Below, one piece after another: positions 22,451 to 32,266 of a stretch of 64,000 nt of DNA. The position numbers and the translations under genes were made by a program. Origin of the DNA: Silene conica (Eukaryota; Streptophyta; Magnoliopsida; Caryophyllales; Caryophyllaceae); assembly GCA_029255685.2 (NCBI GenBank), contig CM055316.2, positions 68,153,237-68,217,236 of the forward strand. The letters run 5' to 3'. The notes beneath the pieces were generated by a model. It was not told where the DNA came from and did not search any database. It saw nothing but the letters and a program-made list of their open reading frames with translations. Numbering within the stretch: position 1 is the first letter of the stretch; each line of letters begins with the position of its first letter.

Positions 22451-25138
22451 CTACAACTTAGGAACACATCCAATTCTCATGGAATGAATGTGCCCTTCAT
22501 GCTTATCACGTGGTAATGCTTTTGTGAGAGGATCAGCTATGTTGTCATCCGTAGCGATCTTTTCAATAAAAATCTCCTTTTGCTCCACGTAATCTCTGAT
22601 TAGATGAGCTTTCCGTTGTACATGCCTAGCCTTGCTGCTAGACTTATGCTCCTTAGCTTGGAAGATGGCACCGCTATTGTCACAATAAACGGTGATTGGG
22701 TCATTCGAACTAGGCACTACCGAGAGTCCTTGTAAGAATTGACGCATCCATATTGCTTCCTTAGCTGCTTCCGAGGCGGCATAGTACTCGGACTCAGTCG
22801 TAAAATCTGCTGTAACACTCTGTTTAGAACTTTTCCAGCTGACAGCAGCGCCATTAAGAGTAAAGACGAATCCAGACTGAGATTTCGAGTCATCTCGATC
22901 CGTTTGGAAGCTAGCATCTGCGTAACCCGTGGCGCAGAGCGTTGAGTCACCTCCAAAAGTCAATCCCCAATCTTTAGTCCTCCGTAGGTACTTAAGAATG
23001 TTTTTCACGGCCATCCAGTGTTGTTCACCTGGATGAGCTTGGAATCGACTGGTCATACTCAATGCATATGCAACGTCTGGACGTGTGCATATCATGGCAT
23101 ACATGATCGATCCTATTGCCGAAGCATAAGGAATCCGACTCATGCGCTCTTTCTCTTCCACTGACTTAGCTTCTTGAGTCTTGCTCAAGTGAAGCCCAGG
23201 AGTCATAGGAAGGAACCCCTTCTTGGAGTTCGTCATACTGAATCTCTCCAGGATCTTCTCTATATAAGATTCCTGACTGAGAGACAACATCCGTCGTGAT
23301 CTATCCCTGTAGATACGGATGCCCAAAATTCTTTGTGCCTCTCCCAGATCTTTCATCTGGAAATGGTTTTTCAACCATGCTTTAACCGAAGATAAGAGAG
23401 GTATGTCATTCCCAATCAAGAGTATGTCGTCGACATACAGTACTAGGAATACAATCTTACTCCCACTCGACTTGATATAGAGACATGGTTCCTCGACTGA
23501 TCGAATGAACCCATTCTCTTTTATCACTTGGTCGAAGCGATGATTCCAACTCCGCGATGCTTGCTTAAGTCCATAGATGGAACGCTTAAGCTTGCAAACT
23601 TTCTTAGGATGTGCTGGATCGATAAAACCCTCAGGTTGTACCATGTACAACTCTTCCTCCAAATAACCGTTTAAGAAGGCGGTTTTAACGTCCATTTGCC
23701 ATATTTCATAGTCATGAAATGCGGCGATCGCTAAGATAATCCGAATGGAACGTAGCATGACTACGGGTGCAAAGATCTCATCATAGTGCAAGCCTGGCAC
23801 TTGAGTGAAACCTTTAGCAACTAGTCTAGCCTTATGGATATCTTGTTGTCCTTCCACGGCATGCTTTATTTTGTAAAGCCATTTGCATTGAAGGGGACGT
23901 ACCTTTGCAGGTAGGTCCACAAGATCCCACACGTTGTTCTCATACATGGAGTCCATCTCGGATTGCATGGCTTCTAGCCATAGCTTTGAGTCAGAACTGG
24001 TCATGGCACCTTTATAGGTTGTGGGTTCATTACCCTCTAGGAGTAAGACGTCATCTGTATCGTGTTCCTCGACCATACCAATGTATCTGTCCGGTGGAAT
24101 AGAGACTCTTCCCGACCTCCTAGGTTCCTCAGGGATATCTACCGCAGCCTCGGTTGGAGGTACTGTTTCCTCCAATGGTTGCTCGGTAGTTGGTTCTTGA
24201 ACCTGCGATAACTCGAAGGTTCTATTACTCGATTTGGTCTCGAGAAATTCTTTCTCTAAGAACGTCGCACTAGCCGCAACAAAAACACGTTGTTCGGTAG
24301 GCGAATAGAAGTAATGACCAAACGTTCCCTTTGGATAGCCTATAAAGTATGTCTTGACCGATCGCGGGCCGAGCTTATCCTCGTGTCTCCACTTGACATA
24401 AGCCTCGCAGCCCCAAACCCGAATAAAGGACAAGTTAGGGACCGTTCCCTTCCATAGCTCGAATGGAGTCTTGTCAACAGCTTTAGACGGACTTCGGTTA
24501 AGTATTAGAGCGGCTGACAAAAGAGCATAGCCCCATAATGAATCAGGCACAACGGTGTGACTCATCATGGATCGAACCATATCAAGTAAAGTTCGATTTC
24601 TCCGTTCGGACACACCATTTAATTGTGGTGTTCCAGGTGGAGTCAACTGTAGCACGATCCCACAGTCTTTTAGGTGTTGATCAAACTCGTGTGAAAGATA
24701 CTCACCACCACGATCCGAACGTAGTGCTTTAATCTTTCTACCCAGCTGGTTCTGTACCCGATTCTGGTATTCTTTGAACTTGTCAAATGATTCACTTTTG
24801 TGCTTCATTAAGTAGACATAGCCATATCTACTCAAATCATCCGTGAAAGTGATGAAATACCTATAGCCTTCTCGTGCGTTGATCGACATAGGGCCACATA
24901 CGTCTGTATGTATGAGTCCTAATAGGTCGGCAGCGCGCATTCCAACACCTTTGAAGGAAATACGAGTCATTTTGCCGATGAGACATGATTCACACGTGCC
25001 ATATGATTCGAAATCAAAGGGCGATATAGCTCCATTCTGTATGAGCTGTTTCACGCGTTTCTCATTTATGTGTCCCATACGACAATGCCATAGGTAAGTT
25101 TGATCTTTGTCACCTACCTTTATTCTTTTATTATTCAC
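22451..25138 (-). CDS. Copia polyprotein, integrase-RT-RNase H part
   Basis: 895 codons, open to the natural C-terminus. Pre-integrase zinc finger H18, H23, C49, C52; integrase catalytic triad D79 (HTD), D142 (RSDRGGEY) and E178 (NGVSERRNRT), the last two 35 residues apart; RT with D483 (QMDVKTAF) and YVDD (568-571); RNase H with GYADASF and TESEYYAASEA; and the terminal IADPLTKALPRDKH motif. All catalytic motifs are intact. The first Met is only a track start: the frame continues upstream past it, in phase with the gag-protease ORF, to a TGA at 25175-25177. Originally gag to RNase H was one polyprotein. Confidence 0.93.
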   Translation of the reverse strand: MNNKRIKVGDKDQTYLWHCRMGHINEKRVKQLIQNGAISPFDFESYGTCESCLIGKMTRISFKGVGMRAADLLGLIHTDVCGPMSINAREGYRYFITFTDDLSRYGYVYLMKHKSESFDKFKEYQNRVQNQLGRKIKALRSDRGGEYLSHEFDQHLKDCGIVLQLTPPGTPQLNGVSERRNRTLLDMVRSMMSHTVVPDSLWGYALLSAALILNRSPSKAVDKTPFELWKGTVPNLSFIRVWGCEAYVKWRHEDKLGPRSVKTYFIGYPKGTFGHYFYSPTEQRVFVAASATFLEKEFLETKSSNRTFELSQVQEPTTEQPLEETVPPTEAAVDIPEEPRRSGRVSIPPDRYIGMVEEHDTDDVLLLEGNEPTTYKGAMTSSDSKLWLEAMQSEMDSMYENNVWDLVDLPAKVRPLQCKWLYKIKHAVEGQQDIHKARLVAKGFTQVPGLHYDEIFAPVVMLRSIRIILAIAAFHDYEIWQMDVKTAFLNGYLEEELYMVQPEGFIDPAHPKKVCKLKRSIYGLKQASRSWNHRFDQVIKENGFIRSVEEPCLYIKSSGSKIVFLVLYVDDILLIGNDIPLLSSVKAWLKNHFQMKDLGEAQRILGIRIYRDRSRRMLSLSQESYIEKILERFSMTNSKKGFLPMTPGLHLSKTQEAKSVEEKERMSRIPYASAIGSIMYAMICTRPDVAYALSMTSRFQAHPGEQHWMAVKNILKYLRRTKDWGLTFGGDSTLCATGYADASFQTDRDDSKSQSGFVFTLNGAAVSWKSSKQSVTADFTTESEYYAASEAAKEAIWMRQFLQGLSVVPSSNDPITVYCDNSGAIFQAKEHKSSSKARHVQRKAHLIRDYVEQKEIFIEKIATDDNIADPLTKALPRDKHEGHIHSMRIGCVPKL

Positions 25139-25174
25139 ATGTAATATCTCGGTAGTTTGATCTAAAACATAAAT

Positions 25175-26482
25175 TCAATTCATGGAAACTGCCTTGCCAT
25201 AAATCATATTGTGTAAGGAGAAAATACAGCTATTATTCTCTATTACAAATGAAAAGCCGATTTTGTCAAGTGCAGAAACTGAAATAATGTTTTTGGATAA
25301 ACTAGGAACATAATAACAGTTATATAAAAATAACTCGAATCCACTTGGAAGCTGGATTACGTATGTTCCCTTCGAGACTGCAGCCACACGTGCTCCATTC
25401 CCGACACGCAGGTCCACCTCACCCTTGATTAGGGGTTCTTGGTTTCGGAGGCCCTGCACATGATTACATAGATGAGAACCACAACCAGTATCAAGTACCC
25501 AAGTTCCGCAACTTGCATGGTTAATCTCAATCATGTGAATAAAAGAAGAAGAAGACATACCAACAGGAGTAACACGGCCTGCCTTAATGTCCTCGCGATA
25601 CACGGGGCATGAGCGCCTCCAATGCCCAGTCTTGTGGCAATGGTGACATTCCATGCTTGTATCCTTGCTCTTTGTCTTGCCCTGTGAGTTGTTCGACTCA
25701 CCTGGCCCACTCTTAGCAAATCCTGGTTTCTTGAACTTGGGCTTACCTACTGCTAGGTCGCCCTGAGCTTTAGCCTTCCCTTTACCTTTTCCCTTACTTG
25801 AGATCATGAGAACATCCTGCTTTAGATTCCCACTCAACTTTAGATCCTTCTCAGTCTGTACGAGAAGGGAGTGGAGCTCATGAGGAGTCTTCTTCATGTC
25901 GTTCATGTAGTAGTTGGCCCTAAAGAGGGCGAACCCATCATGAAGCGAATGAAGCATGCGATCAACGATGATGTTCTCACTGATCTTGCAGTTTAGGGAC
26001 TCCAGTTTCTCGATATTCTCAATCATGTTGAGAATATGTGGGCTAACAGCTTGGCCCTTCTGGAGTTTCGCCTCAAAGAAGCGACAGGTATGCTCATAAG
26101 AAACGATTCTCGGAGCCTTGGAGAATTCGTTAGTGAGCGTGGTGAAAATCTTGTTTGCACCATGGGTTATGAAGCGTCTTTGCAAATTGGATTCCATTGC
26201 ATAGATGAGTACGTTCTTTATCGCACCCGCTTCCATAACGAAATCGCTATGAGCGCGAATTTCGTTGGCTCTAGCTCCAGTTCCTGGGTGTGGCGGAATG
26301 GGCTCAGTTAAGAACTTGAGCTTTCCGTCAGCAATGGCAGCATTCCGTAGTGCTGCCTCCCAGTCAGAGAAGTTTGACCCATCATTCCTCAGTCTAGTAG
26401 ACTGATTCATGGAGTCCATGAAGGCTTTTAGCCAGGATTCACGTGCTAGCTTGGCACTTGGCATTGGGTCTTCACCAGCCAT
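25175..26482 (-). CDS. Copia gag-protease part, ended by an in-frame TGA
   Basis: 435 residues. Gag region 1-270 begins MAGEDPMPSAKLARESW, with a Lys/Gly-rich nucleic-acid-binding stretch (about 230-275) and a CCHC zinc knuckle (C279-X2-C282-X4-H287-X4-C292). The aspartic protease begins at WVLDTGCGSHLC, with catalytic Asp331 in DTG. The frame stops at TGA after MN, but IYVLDQTTEILHV follows in the same frame and leads into the integrase ORF. It may be a nonsense mutation or a deliberate gag-pol boundary; the first is simpler. Confidence 0.92.
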   Translation of the reverse strand: MAGEDPMPSAKLARESWLKAFMDSMNQSTRLRNDGSNFSDWEAALRNAAIADGKLKFLTEPIPPHPGTGARANEIRAHSDFVMEAGAIKNVLIYAMESNLQRRFITHGANKIFTTLTNEFSKAPRIVSYEHTCRFFEAKLQKGQAVSPHILNMIENIEKLESLNCKISENIIVDRMLHSLHDGFALFRANYYMNDMKKTPHELHSLLVQTEKDLKLSGNLKQDVLMISSKGKGKGKAKAQGDLAVGKPKFKKPGFAKSGPGESNNSQGKTKSKDTSMECHHCHKTGHWRRSCPVYREDIKAGRVTPVGMSSSSFIHMIEINHASCGTWVLDTGCGSHLCNHVQGLRNQEPLIKGEVDLRVGNGARVAAVSKGTYVIQLPSGFELFLYNCYYVPSLSKNIISVSALDKIGFSFVIENNSCIFSLHNMIYGKAVSMN

Positions 26483-28275
26483 TTTAGTTTTACAGCAGTT
26501 TTAATGAACGTGTTCTACACTGAAAAGAAGATAAAACAAAACCATATAAGCAACTTATTGTTGTGATTTAAGTCTATATTAAATTGAATTTAAACTCGTA
26601 GACTCATGCATTTATATAATTGATCTCCCTCAAGACTCAATTTCCGTATATTGATAAGCCCACAGTTTGGCTAATTCCAATCGTTGGAACTCTTGGTCGA
26701 TAGATTTCCGTATATCCTATCTATTAGTCCATCTCAGTCACTGGAATATTATCGAGTGACCATGATGTTGAGATAAAATAAATCATCTGTTCCCACTTAC
26801 CCGACGTAGAAGGGGTCATATTATGCCTACCGACGAAGAAGGGATTCATGGGAGGCTGATTTATAAAGACTAGTCTCAATTTTTGGTTATACGAGGAAGA
26901 CCCCATCAACTTTTATTTATTCATATTAAGTGAACTAATATCTAGCAAATGCGTGAATGAATTAAATAAAGTGATGGCTTTATAAAGACATGTGACATCT
27001 GTATTGTCACAGAAAACTAACGCGTGACCTCTACATGAGTCAGTTTTCAGGCATGATATAGGTGGTTTGGTTTTTAGGCGGAATATGATGCAAGCTATTA
27101 TCGATGAAAGCATAAGGATAAATGCAATAAACGTAAATAAAAGTCCTAGTGTGGCCTATCCTACCAAAATAAACATAAAACAACTTGGAATCCACTGTTG
27201 GACCCTAGAAGCTTGTCTTGATGTTCCATCTTGGTCCTTGCAGCGGGAGTGAGCATCCGGTCTCCGTCTTGTCTTTGGTCTTCACAAAATTACTAATTTA
27301 AATTACAAAAGTAGTCCTAGATACATTCTAATTTAAATACAAAAGTAATTACATGGCAAAAACCCAAAACGGAGATTCAAGATCTCAAAATTACAAGCAA
27401 GATCGTGTCCCATCATTACGGTGACACAATCTTCTAAGGCCACACTAAGTTACAACCGTTTGCAAAAATTAAATACGTTATTGAAAGCATTCAAGGCATT
27501 CACAAGACGATAAATAAAATGCATCAACTAAATAAAATTATACATGACATAATACTGTTATTATGATTAATAAATTTATACCAAACCACCTTTTAAGATT
27601 AAAATTAAGTGACTATACCGTTTTAATCACCAATTTTAACAAACATATAATCCTATTATCTTAAACCGTTTTAAAATAATATGTATCAAACGAGGGTGAA
27701 CCGTTTCACTAAATAATATGCTATTTCCGTATATAGTATATTATTTTAAGCCATGTGAAAATAAAAACATGATATTTTCAAAAAAAAAAATACGAGTCTG
27801 TTACAGGGGGTGGTCGACCGACCTGAACTTGTGGTCGACCGACCACCTGCCGAAAAACGAAAATTTCTGCAACAGAAGAATCGGTCGACCGACCTATTAA
27901 TTAGGTCGACCGACCAACAAGCAGTAAAAACGAATTTCAGAGAACGCAAAACGCTGCACCTTTTGAAATTAAAACAAGTTTTTACCTTTTAAATTTTGAT
28001 TAAAACAAGTAAATCAAAATTAACATCAACAAGGGTTCACATATTGTCAAGAATATCGATTAATTAACAATATGTAAACAGGAATCGAAAAACAAGATCG
28101 AAAACTCACAAAGGAAACTGTTTTTAAAAAAAAACAGAAAACACACACAGGGGCGGTCGACCGACCGCTAAAACTGGTCGACCGACCGACGCAGCGGCAG
28201 AAACGCGATTTTTCAAAATCTTTTTTTTAAAAAAAAACTTATGAAAAACACAAAAGTAAAATTTTCATGGCCCAA
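26483..28275 (-). other. Copia 5' leader, 1.8 kb, with paired GGTCGACCGACC palindromes
   Basis: A long non-coding leader between the primer site and gag. It holds three pairs of GGTCGACCGACC (about 27812-27844, 27882-27915, 28154-28187), each pair separated by about 9 bases, plus poly-A tracts. Each unit contains the perfect palindrome GGTCGACC. No ORF of note. Confidence 0.7.
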
Positions 28276-28288
28276 GGCTCTGATACCA
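28276..28288 (-). other. Copia primer-binding site
   Basis: On the minus strand TGGTATCAGAGCC starts two bases from the 5' LTR, complementary to the 3' end of initiator Met-tRNA as in most plant copia elements. Confidence 0.95.
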
Positions 28289-28290
28289 CT

Positions 28291-29282
28291 TGTGGGGAAT
28301 ATAGCATGTATTCACCCTAAACTTGCAGGATTATAATGAAAAATACAGTTGTGTTTATAGTCATAAGATTAAAAAGGATAAGAAAAAGAATTCAACCTTT
28401 GGTCCTTTGTGCTTAAGGCCTAAGAACAGGAATTAAAGTAAATTTCCTCCTATAACTTGCACCCAAGACTTGATTGAGATGATGCCGCGTGTGCTAGAAA
28501 TACCCTCCAATTGCCTTGCAATATGGGGAGAGCTTTTGTGAGGTTTTAGATGTGAGATCTGAGTTTTGGGAAAAAGATGTTCTCAAAACCCTAATTGTGA
28601 GAATTATGAATTACCAGTCACTGACAAAAGGAGAAAGACTCTCCTTTTGTATTAGTTAGGTCGGCCGAATGGGTCTTGGGTAAGGGTGGGCGTTTTCCAC
28701 TCTTACCTTATACCTTTGCGTGATTCGACCCGTTTTGCTAAATATTATTTGCGGGTTTTAATTATAAATCGTAACATGTTATCAGATATTAATATAGTCG
28801 ATATATTAATAACGGTCTGATAAAATACGATATTGTATAATTACCTAAATTAATATAACTGTTTATATTAATTCGCGAATACAATATTTAATTAAATATA
28901 ACTGTTTATATTTAATTTACGAATTAATCATGTAATCCGTATTAGCTAAAATTATTTAATCCGTATTAAATAATAATCTCAACATCTTATTGACTAATTT
29001 ATTAGTCAATACCTCTGACTAACTGTTTAGTCATATCCGGCATAAATGTGACTGTATTTTCATATATACCTTCACATCTCTCAAACGTGTCCTATAGGTG
29101 TGACGTATAGGGACCAGTTGATCACCGCCATCCGTATGACAATAACGTCAAACTTATCTAGCAAGCCAACCGTTATTGATAAACGTGGATCAACTGGTAA
29201 TAATACAAAAGTATGCCCTTGTGATCCTTAAAGAGATTTAATAAGTCATTGTACTTAATTGTCAAGGACACCAGCCCCAACA
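28291..29282 (-). repeat. Copia 5' LTR
   Basis: 992 bp, nearly identical to 20601-21588. Differences seen: TTTCCTCC for TTCCCTCC, GCGTTTTCC for GCTTTTTCC, TATCCGG for TATCTGG, and four extra bases TATA near 29062. Confidence 0.95.
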
Positions 29283-29297
29283 ATTTTTGTAGTAGTG

Positions 29298-30953
29298 TTG
29301 AGAGATACATTACTTGATGTTAGAGAACCTATGATTTTAGGGAATGATGTAATGATTGTAGGTTTTAAGGAGAATATCAAAGAGGTAAGAGTGGACGAGT
29401 TAATTGAGTTCTCCTCTCACAAGGAGGAACCACTCACAACTCATCTTAAGAATCTACCCGAGTTTGTTCTTAAAGCTTCTTATATCTCATCTTTCTTATT
29501 TGGTTTTACTTAAACCCATATCACCTTTCAAGGAACCATATCGTGACAATGAAGCTACTTTTGAACAATGCAGAGGTTTGAAAAATCACTTATATGCTTG
29601 TACCTCTCTTGTTCATGAATTGTTGCAATTGATATTTTGTGGTTATTATCATTCATCTAACTTGTTTGCTTGTATGTTTGATAAACTCTTAAGGGCATTG
29701 AGTTGTTCCGCTCCTGACTACTCACCCAAAAGGAGATTTTGAAAGGTAAAGTTCTAAACTCTATCTTAAGTCGGGTGGTTCACCACTCCGCGAGATGTCG
29801 AGCCAACGACGTTAAACAACAGCGCTTCTGGGAGGCAACCCATAGATTTTTGTGTGCAATTTCTCCAAAAAAAAAAGAAAAAAAAACCAAAAAAAGAAAA
29901 TCCAAAAAAAAAAGAAAATCCAAAAAAAAAACGGAAATCGGAACTGCCCAATTTATGGTGTTGACGACATAAGAAGGGAGACCTAGAAGGAAGGATGGGT
30001 ATGATAGTGGCTAAGGTGAGGTGTAACCGCGGTGCATGGTTGTGGCCACTTGTTTATGCGGTTGGATGGATTGCTGATTTGGTGTAGAGGAGATTAGGAA
30101 TGACCTTGTAAGCTCGGAGTTGCGGAAGTTTTATTTATGTGCATTCTGTTACATGCATATATATTATTACAGCTACTTGGTCTTTGGTTAGGATTGGAGT
30201 AATAAGGGGCGTTAGTCTTCTTTGTCACTTTTATCTTTTGTTGGCTTTGTATGATTGTGCTTTATGGAGTATGCTAATAGCCAAGTGTGGGGAGGAGGTG
30301 TGGTGCGTGGATTGCTCTGTTTTCATGTTTTCATGTCGTGTTGCGGTATGTTTGATGGTCTTTGTCGTCATTGGCGCTTCCTTAGATGAGGTGTGTGTTT
30401 TTCTCTTCCTTTTTATTGTGTCCTTGTAACATTGAGGACAATGTTTCATTCAAGTGTGGGGAGGGAGAATCGTTCCGATTTGTATACATTTGTAATTGTG
30501 TGGTGTTTCTATTTCAGTACTTTATTTCAAAAAAAAAAAATGAAAAAAGCAAAAAAATAAAAAGATTAATCCCGGCTAGGTGAAAACCCGAAAGGGCGCC
30601 TAGGCAAGATTGGGATGTGGCCGAGGACGGAGTGAAAACCCGAAAGGGCGCTCCGGGTAAAATGAAGAAACGAGTTGCGTGCCACTGACAGTAGAGGTGA
30701 GATGAAAAAAAATGATAAGCTAGAGTGAAAATCCGCAAGGGCGGACGCTCTAGGCAAAATGAGAGACATAGGTAAAGAAAAAATTCCAATGCTATTTTGA
30801 TCTCTTGCTGCTAAGTTGAAGACCGTCTGGTTCAAGCATTACTACATGTTTTATTACTTTTCTTACACTTCTGTGGATCGGTGTTGGTATGAGCTTGTAA
30901 TGAGTCCTTTGAGTTTACTCGAGGACGAGTAAAGATCTAAGTGTGGGGAAGTT
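29298..30953 (+). other. Gypsy 3' internal remnant, non-coding
   Basis: The surviving right part of the gypsy interior. Short frames at 29404-29742 and 30139-30429 have no recognisable Gag, Pol or Env domain. It contains GACGTTAAACAACAGCGCTT then GGGAGGCAACCCA (about 29809-29850), a block I recall from Athila-type elements; an A-rich purine tract (29866-29935); three AAGTGTGGGGA purine tracts (about 30284, 30453, 30939), the last next to the LTR; and three hairpin units listed separately. Confidence 0.65.
30576..30753 (+). repeat. Three hairpin units with changing outer stems
   Basis: Each unit has the form stem-TGAAAA-inner hairpin-CG-stem'. Unit 1 (30576-30603): CTAGG...CCTAG with inner CCC-GAAA-GGG. 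Unit 2 (30628-30655): CGGAG...CTCCG with the same inner hairpin. Unit 3 (30720-30753): CTAGAG...CTCTAG with inner TCCG...CGGA. Outer arms differ between units yet stay complementary within each unit, about 200-380 bases before the 3' LTR. Confidence 0.85.
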
Positions 30954-32261
30954 TGATAAGACGGGTTTAGTACAGCATAAAAGTGTCAATTTAGATGAGT
31001 TTCTGATGGAATTAGTAGCGTGTGGAGGTATAATTGTATAATTACGATTTCTTGGTGTTGGTTGCATTTGAGAGTAATTATTGGAGTTTACATGGTTTAT
31101 GGGTTACAAAATGGTCCAAGCTTGATTGTGATCAATGGGCCCAACAATTGTCAAAGCTACAAGAGTTAAGCATGAATAAAGAAAGTCGAAAAATCACAAC
31201 CAGAATTTGGCGCGGGTCGCGGATTTTCCCGCGGGTCGCGAATTCAGACGCGCGGGTCGCGGATATTGGCGCGGGTCACCCGTGGCTCGGCTGTTTCAAT
31301 GTTTTTATTTCGTTTGTTTCCAACTTTCAGCTAGTTTTTGGAATTTTTCTATTTTTCTATTTTTATATTAGGATTATTAGGTTAAGTATTTAGCTTATCC
31401 TTCACTTTTTCATTCATAAAACTTTTAGAATTGGAAAGACTATCAAGAACCCTAATTTCTTTTGCTTAATAATTATGAGGAACTAATCCTCTCTTTTCTT
31501 GGATCGATGAACGGAAGCTTCGACTAATTAATTGTGAGATTGTTCTTTCTCCCTTTTATTTCTCAAGTATTGTTTATGTCTCTTGCTCGTATTTTATGAT
31601 TATTGTTTTCTCTAACTAATCTGATCAATTAGTAATTGTTAACTTTAATCTATCGCATGTTTAGAAATTGAATCTGTAATTGTTCAATTAATCTAGACTA
31701 AAGTAGCAAGCTTTACCCTAATAATTTGTATGCGTTTCATCGTTATTAGGACGAAGTAGAGACTAAACATATAATTCGAATCGTTAACCGCGTGTGTTAA
31801 AGATCGTTATCTTTATTGCTTCCTTGGATTGTTAATGCTATTGTTGGATTAAATCTAGACGCTTGGCTTAGATTATTCAATAATTAGGGTCTTCTAATAT
31901 CGCGTTTCGACTTAGTTGACTATACTTAAGAGGAAGAAGGAAACTTGTTTTTCACAATAAAGTAGTTGAGAGTAATTGAGTTAAAGACAATCAAAGACCA
32001 ACTAGTTTGTTGATAGTGGATGTTTATTGACCCAGGATCTTTTAATCATCTGAGTTCATTCATCTTTATTGTTTGTTTAGTAGACTATAGATTATTCAAT
32101 CACAAAACTCCCCTGTTATTGTTACTTATTTTCTATACTTCAATTCACATAAATTACATCGCCTTCTTTGTGGATCGATCCTTATTACCATATACTATAT
32201 TAGTTTAAGGTTTTAAGTCTTATAAATATTATCTTTGGGAGCATACGACTTCGGCTCACCA
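30954..32261 (+). repeat. Gypsy 3' LTR
   Basis: 1308 bp, TG...CA, about 1.1% different from the 5' LTR by eye count. It carries the same four CGCGGGTCGCGGA-like units (about 31209-31282), two of them altered (GGGTCGCGAATT, GGGTCACCC). Confidence 0.93.
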
Positions 32262-32266
32262 CAAAC

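Larger units (their letters stand above)
20601..29282 (-). mobile_element. Young full-length Ty1/copia retrotransposon
   Basis: LTRs at 20601-21588 and 28291-29282, perfect 5-bp target duplication ATTTT (20596-20600, 29283-29287), initiator-Met-tRNA-type primer site next to the right LTR, and purine tract next to the left LTR; the element reads on the minus strand. Coding order is gag, protease, integrase, RT, RNase H, the copia order. The two LTRs differ by three substitutions and one 4-bp insertion by eye (about 0.3%), so insertion was recent. The only obvious lesion is an in-frame TGA between protease and integrase. Its target was the right end of the CACTA-like element, 10 bp from that element's terminus. 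Confidence 0.96.
12990..29297. mobile_element. CACTA (En/Spm)-like non-autonomous element, interrupted by copia
   Basis: The right end, read on the minus strand from 29297, is CACTACTACAAAAAT, then (across the copia insertion) GACTTCTTACGACGCTTTTG, a CACTA-type terminus. Inside both ends are clusters of short GCGTCG/AAAGCGCC subterminal repeats in inverted orientation: left about 12992-13228, right about 20462-20590. The left end matches the subterminal part (TTATTGCGACGCTTTT) but I find no CACTA terminus there, so it is diverged or cut and the left coordinate is approximate. Without copia it is about 7.6 kb, with no transposase; it carries only relics of other elements. Confidence 0.6.
11593..32261 (+). 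mobile_element. Athila-like Ty3/gypsy retrotransposon, gag-pol lost, hosting nested insertions
   Basis: Two LTRs in direct orientation (11593-12901 and 30954-32261), both TG...CA, lie inside a perfect 5-bp target duplication CAAAC (11588-11592, 32262-32266). A primer-binding site follows the left LTR, and a purine tract (AAGTGTGGGGAAGTT) precedes the right one, so the element runs on the plus strand. Only about 90 bp on the left and 1.65 kb on the right are its own internal sequence; no gag, protease, RT, RNase H or integrase reading remains. A block at about 29797-29851 resembles a sequence I associate with Athila-type elements (recall, unchecked). By eye the LTRs differ by about 15 substitutions and one 1-bp indel, roughly 1.1%. 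The rest of the span is a CACTA-like element with a copia element inside it. Confidence 0.92.

Noticed and set aside
27812..28187. CRISPR-like impression from repeated GGTCGACCGACC with short spacers
   Set aside because: Plant retrotransposon leader, repeats only 12 bp, irregular spacing between couples, no cas genes.
29404..29742. 112-codon frame as gypsy env or pol remnant
   Set aside because: No recognisable motif; only position inside the element suggests it, so it was left as non-coding.
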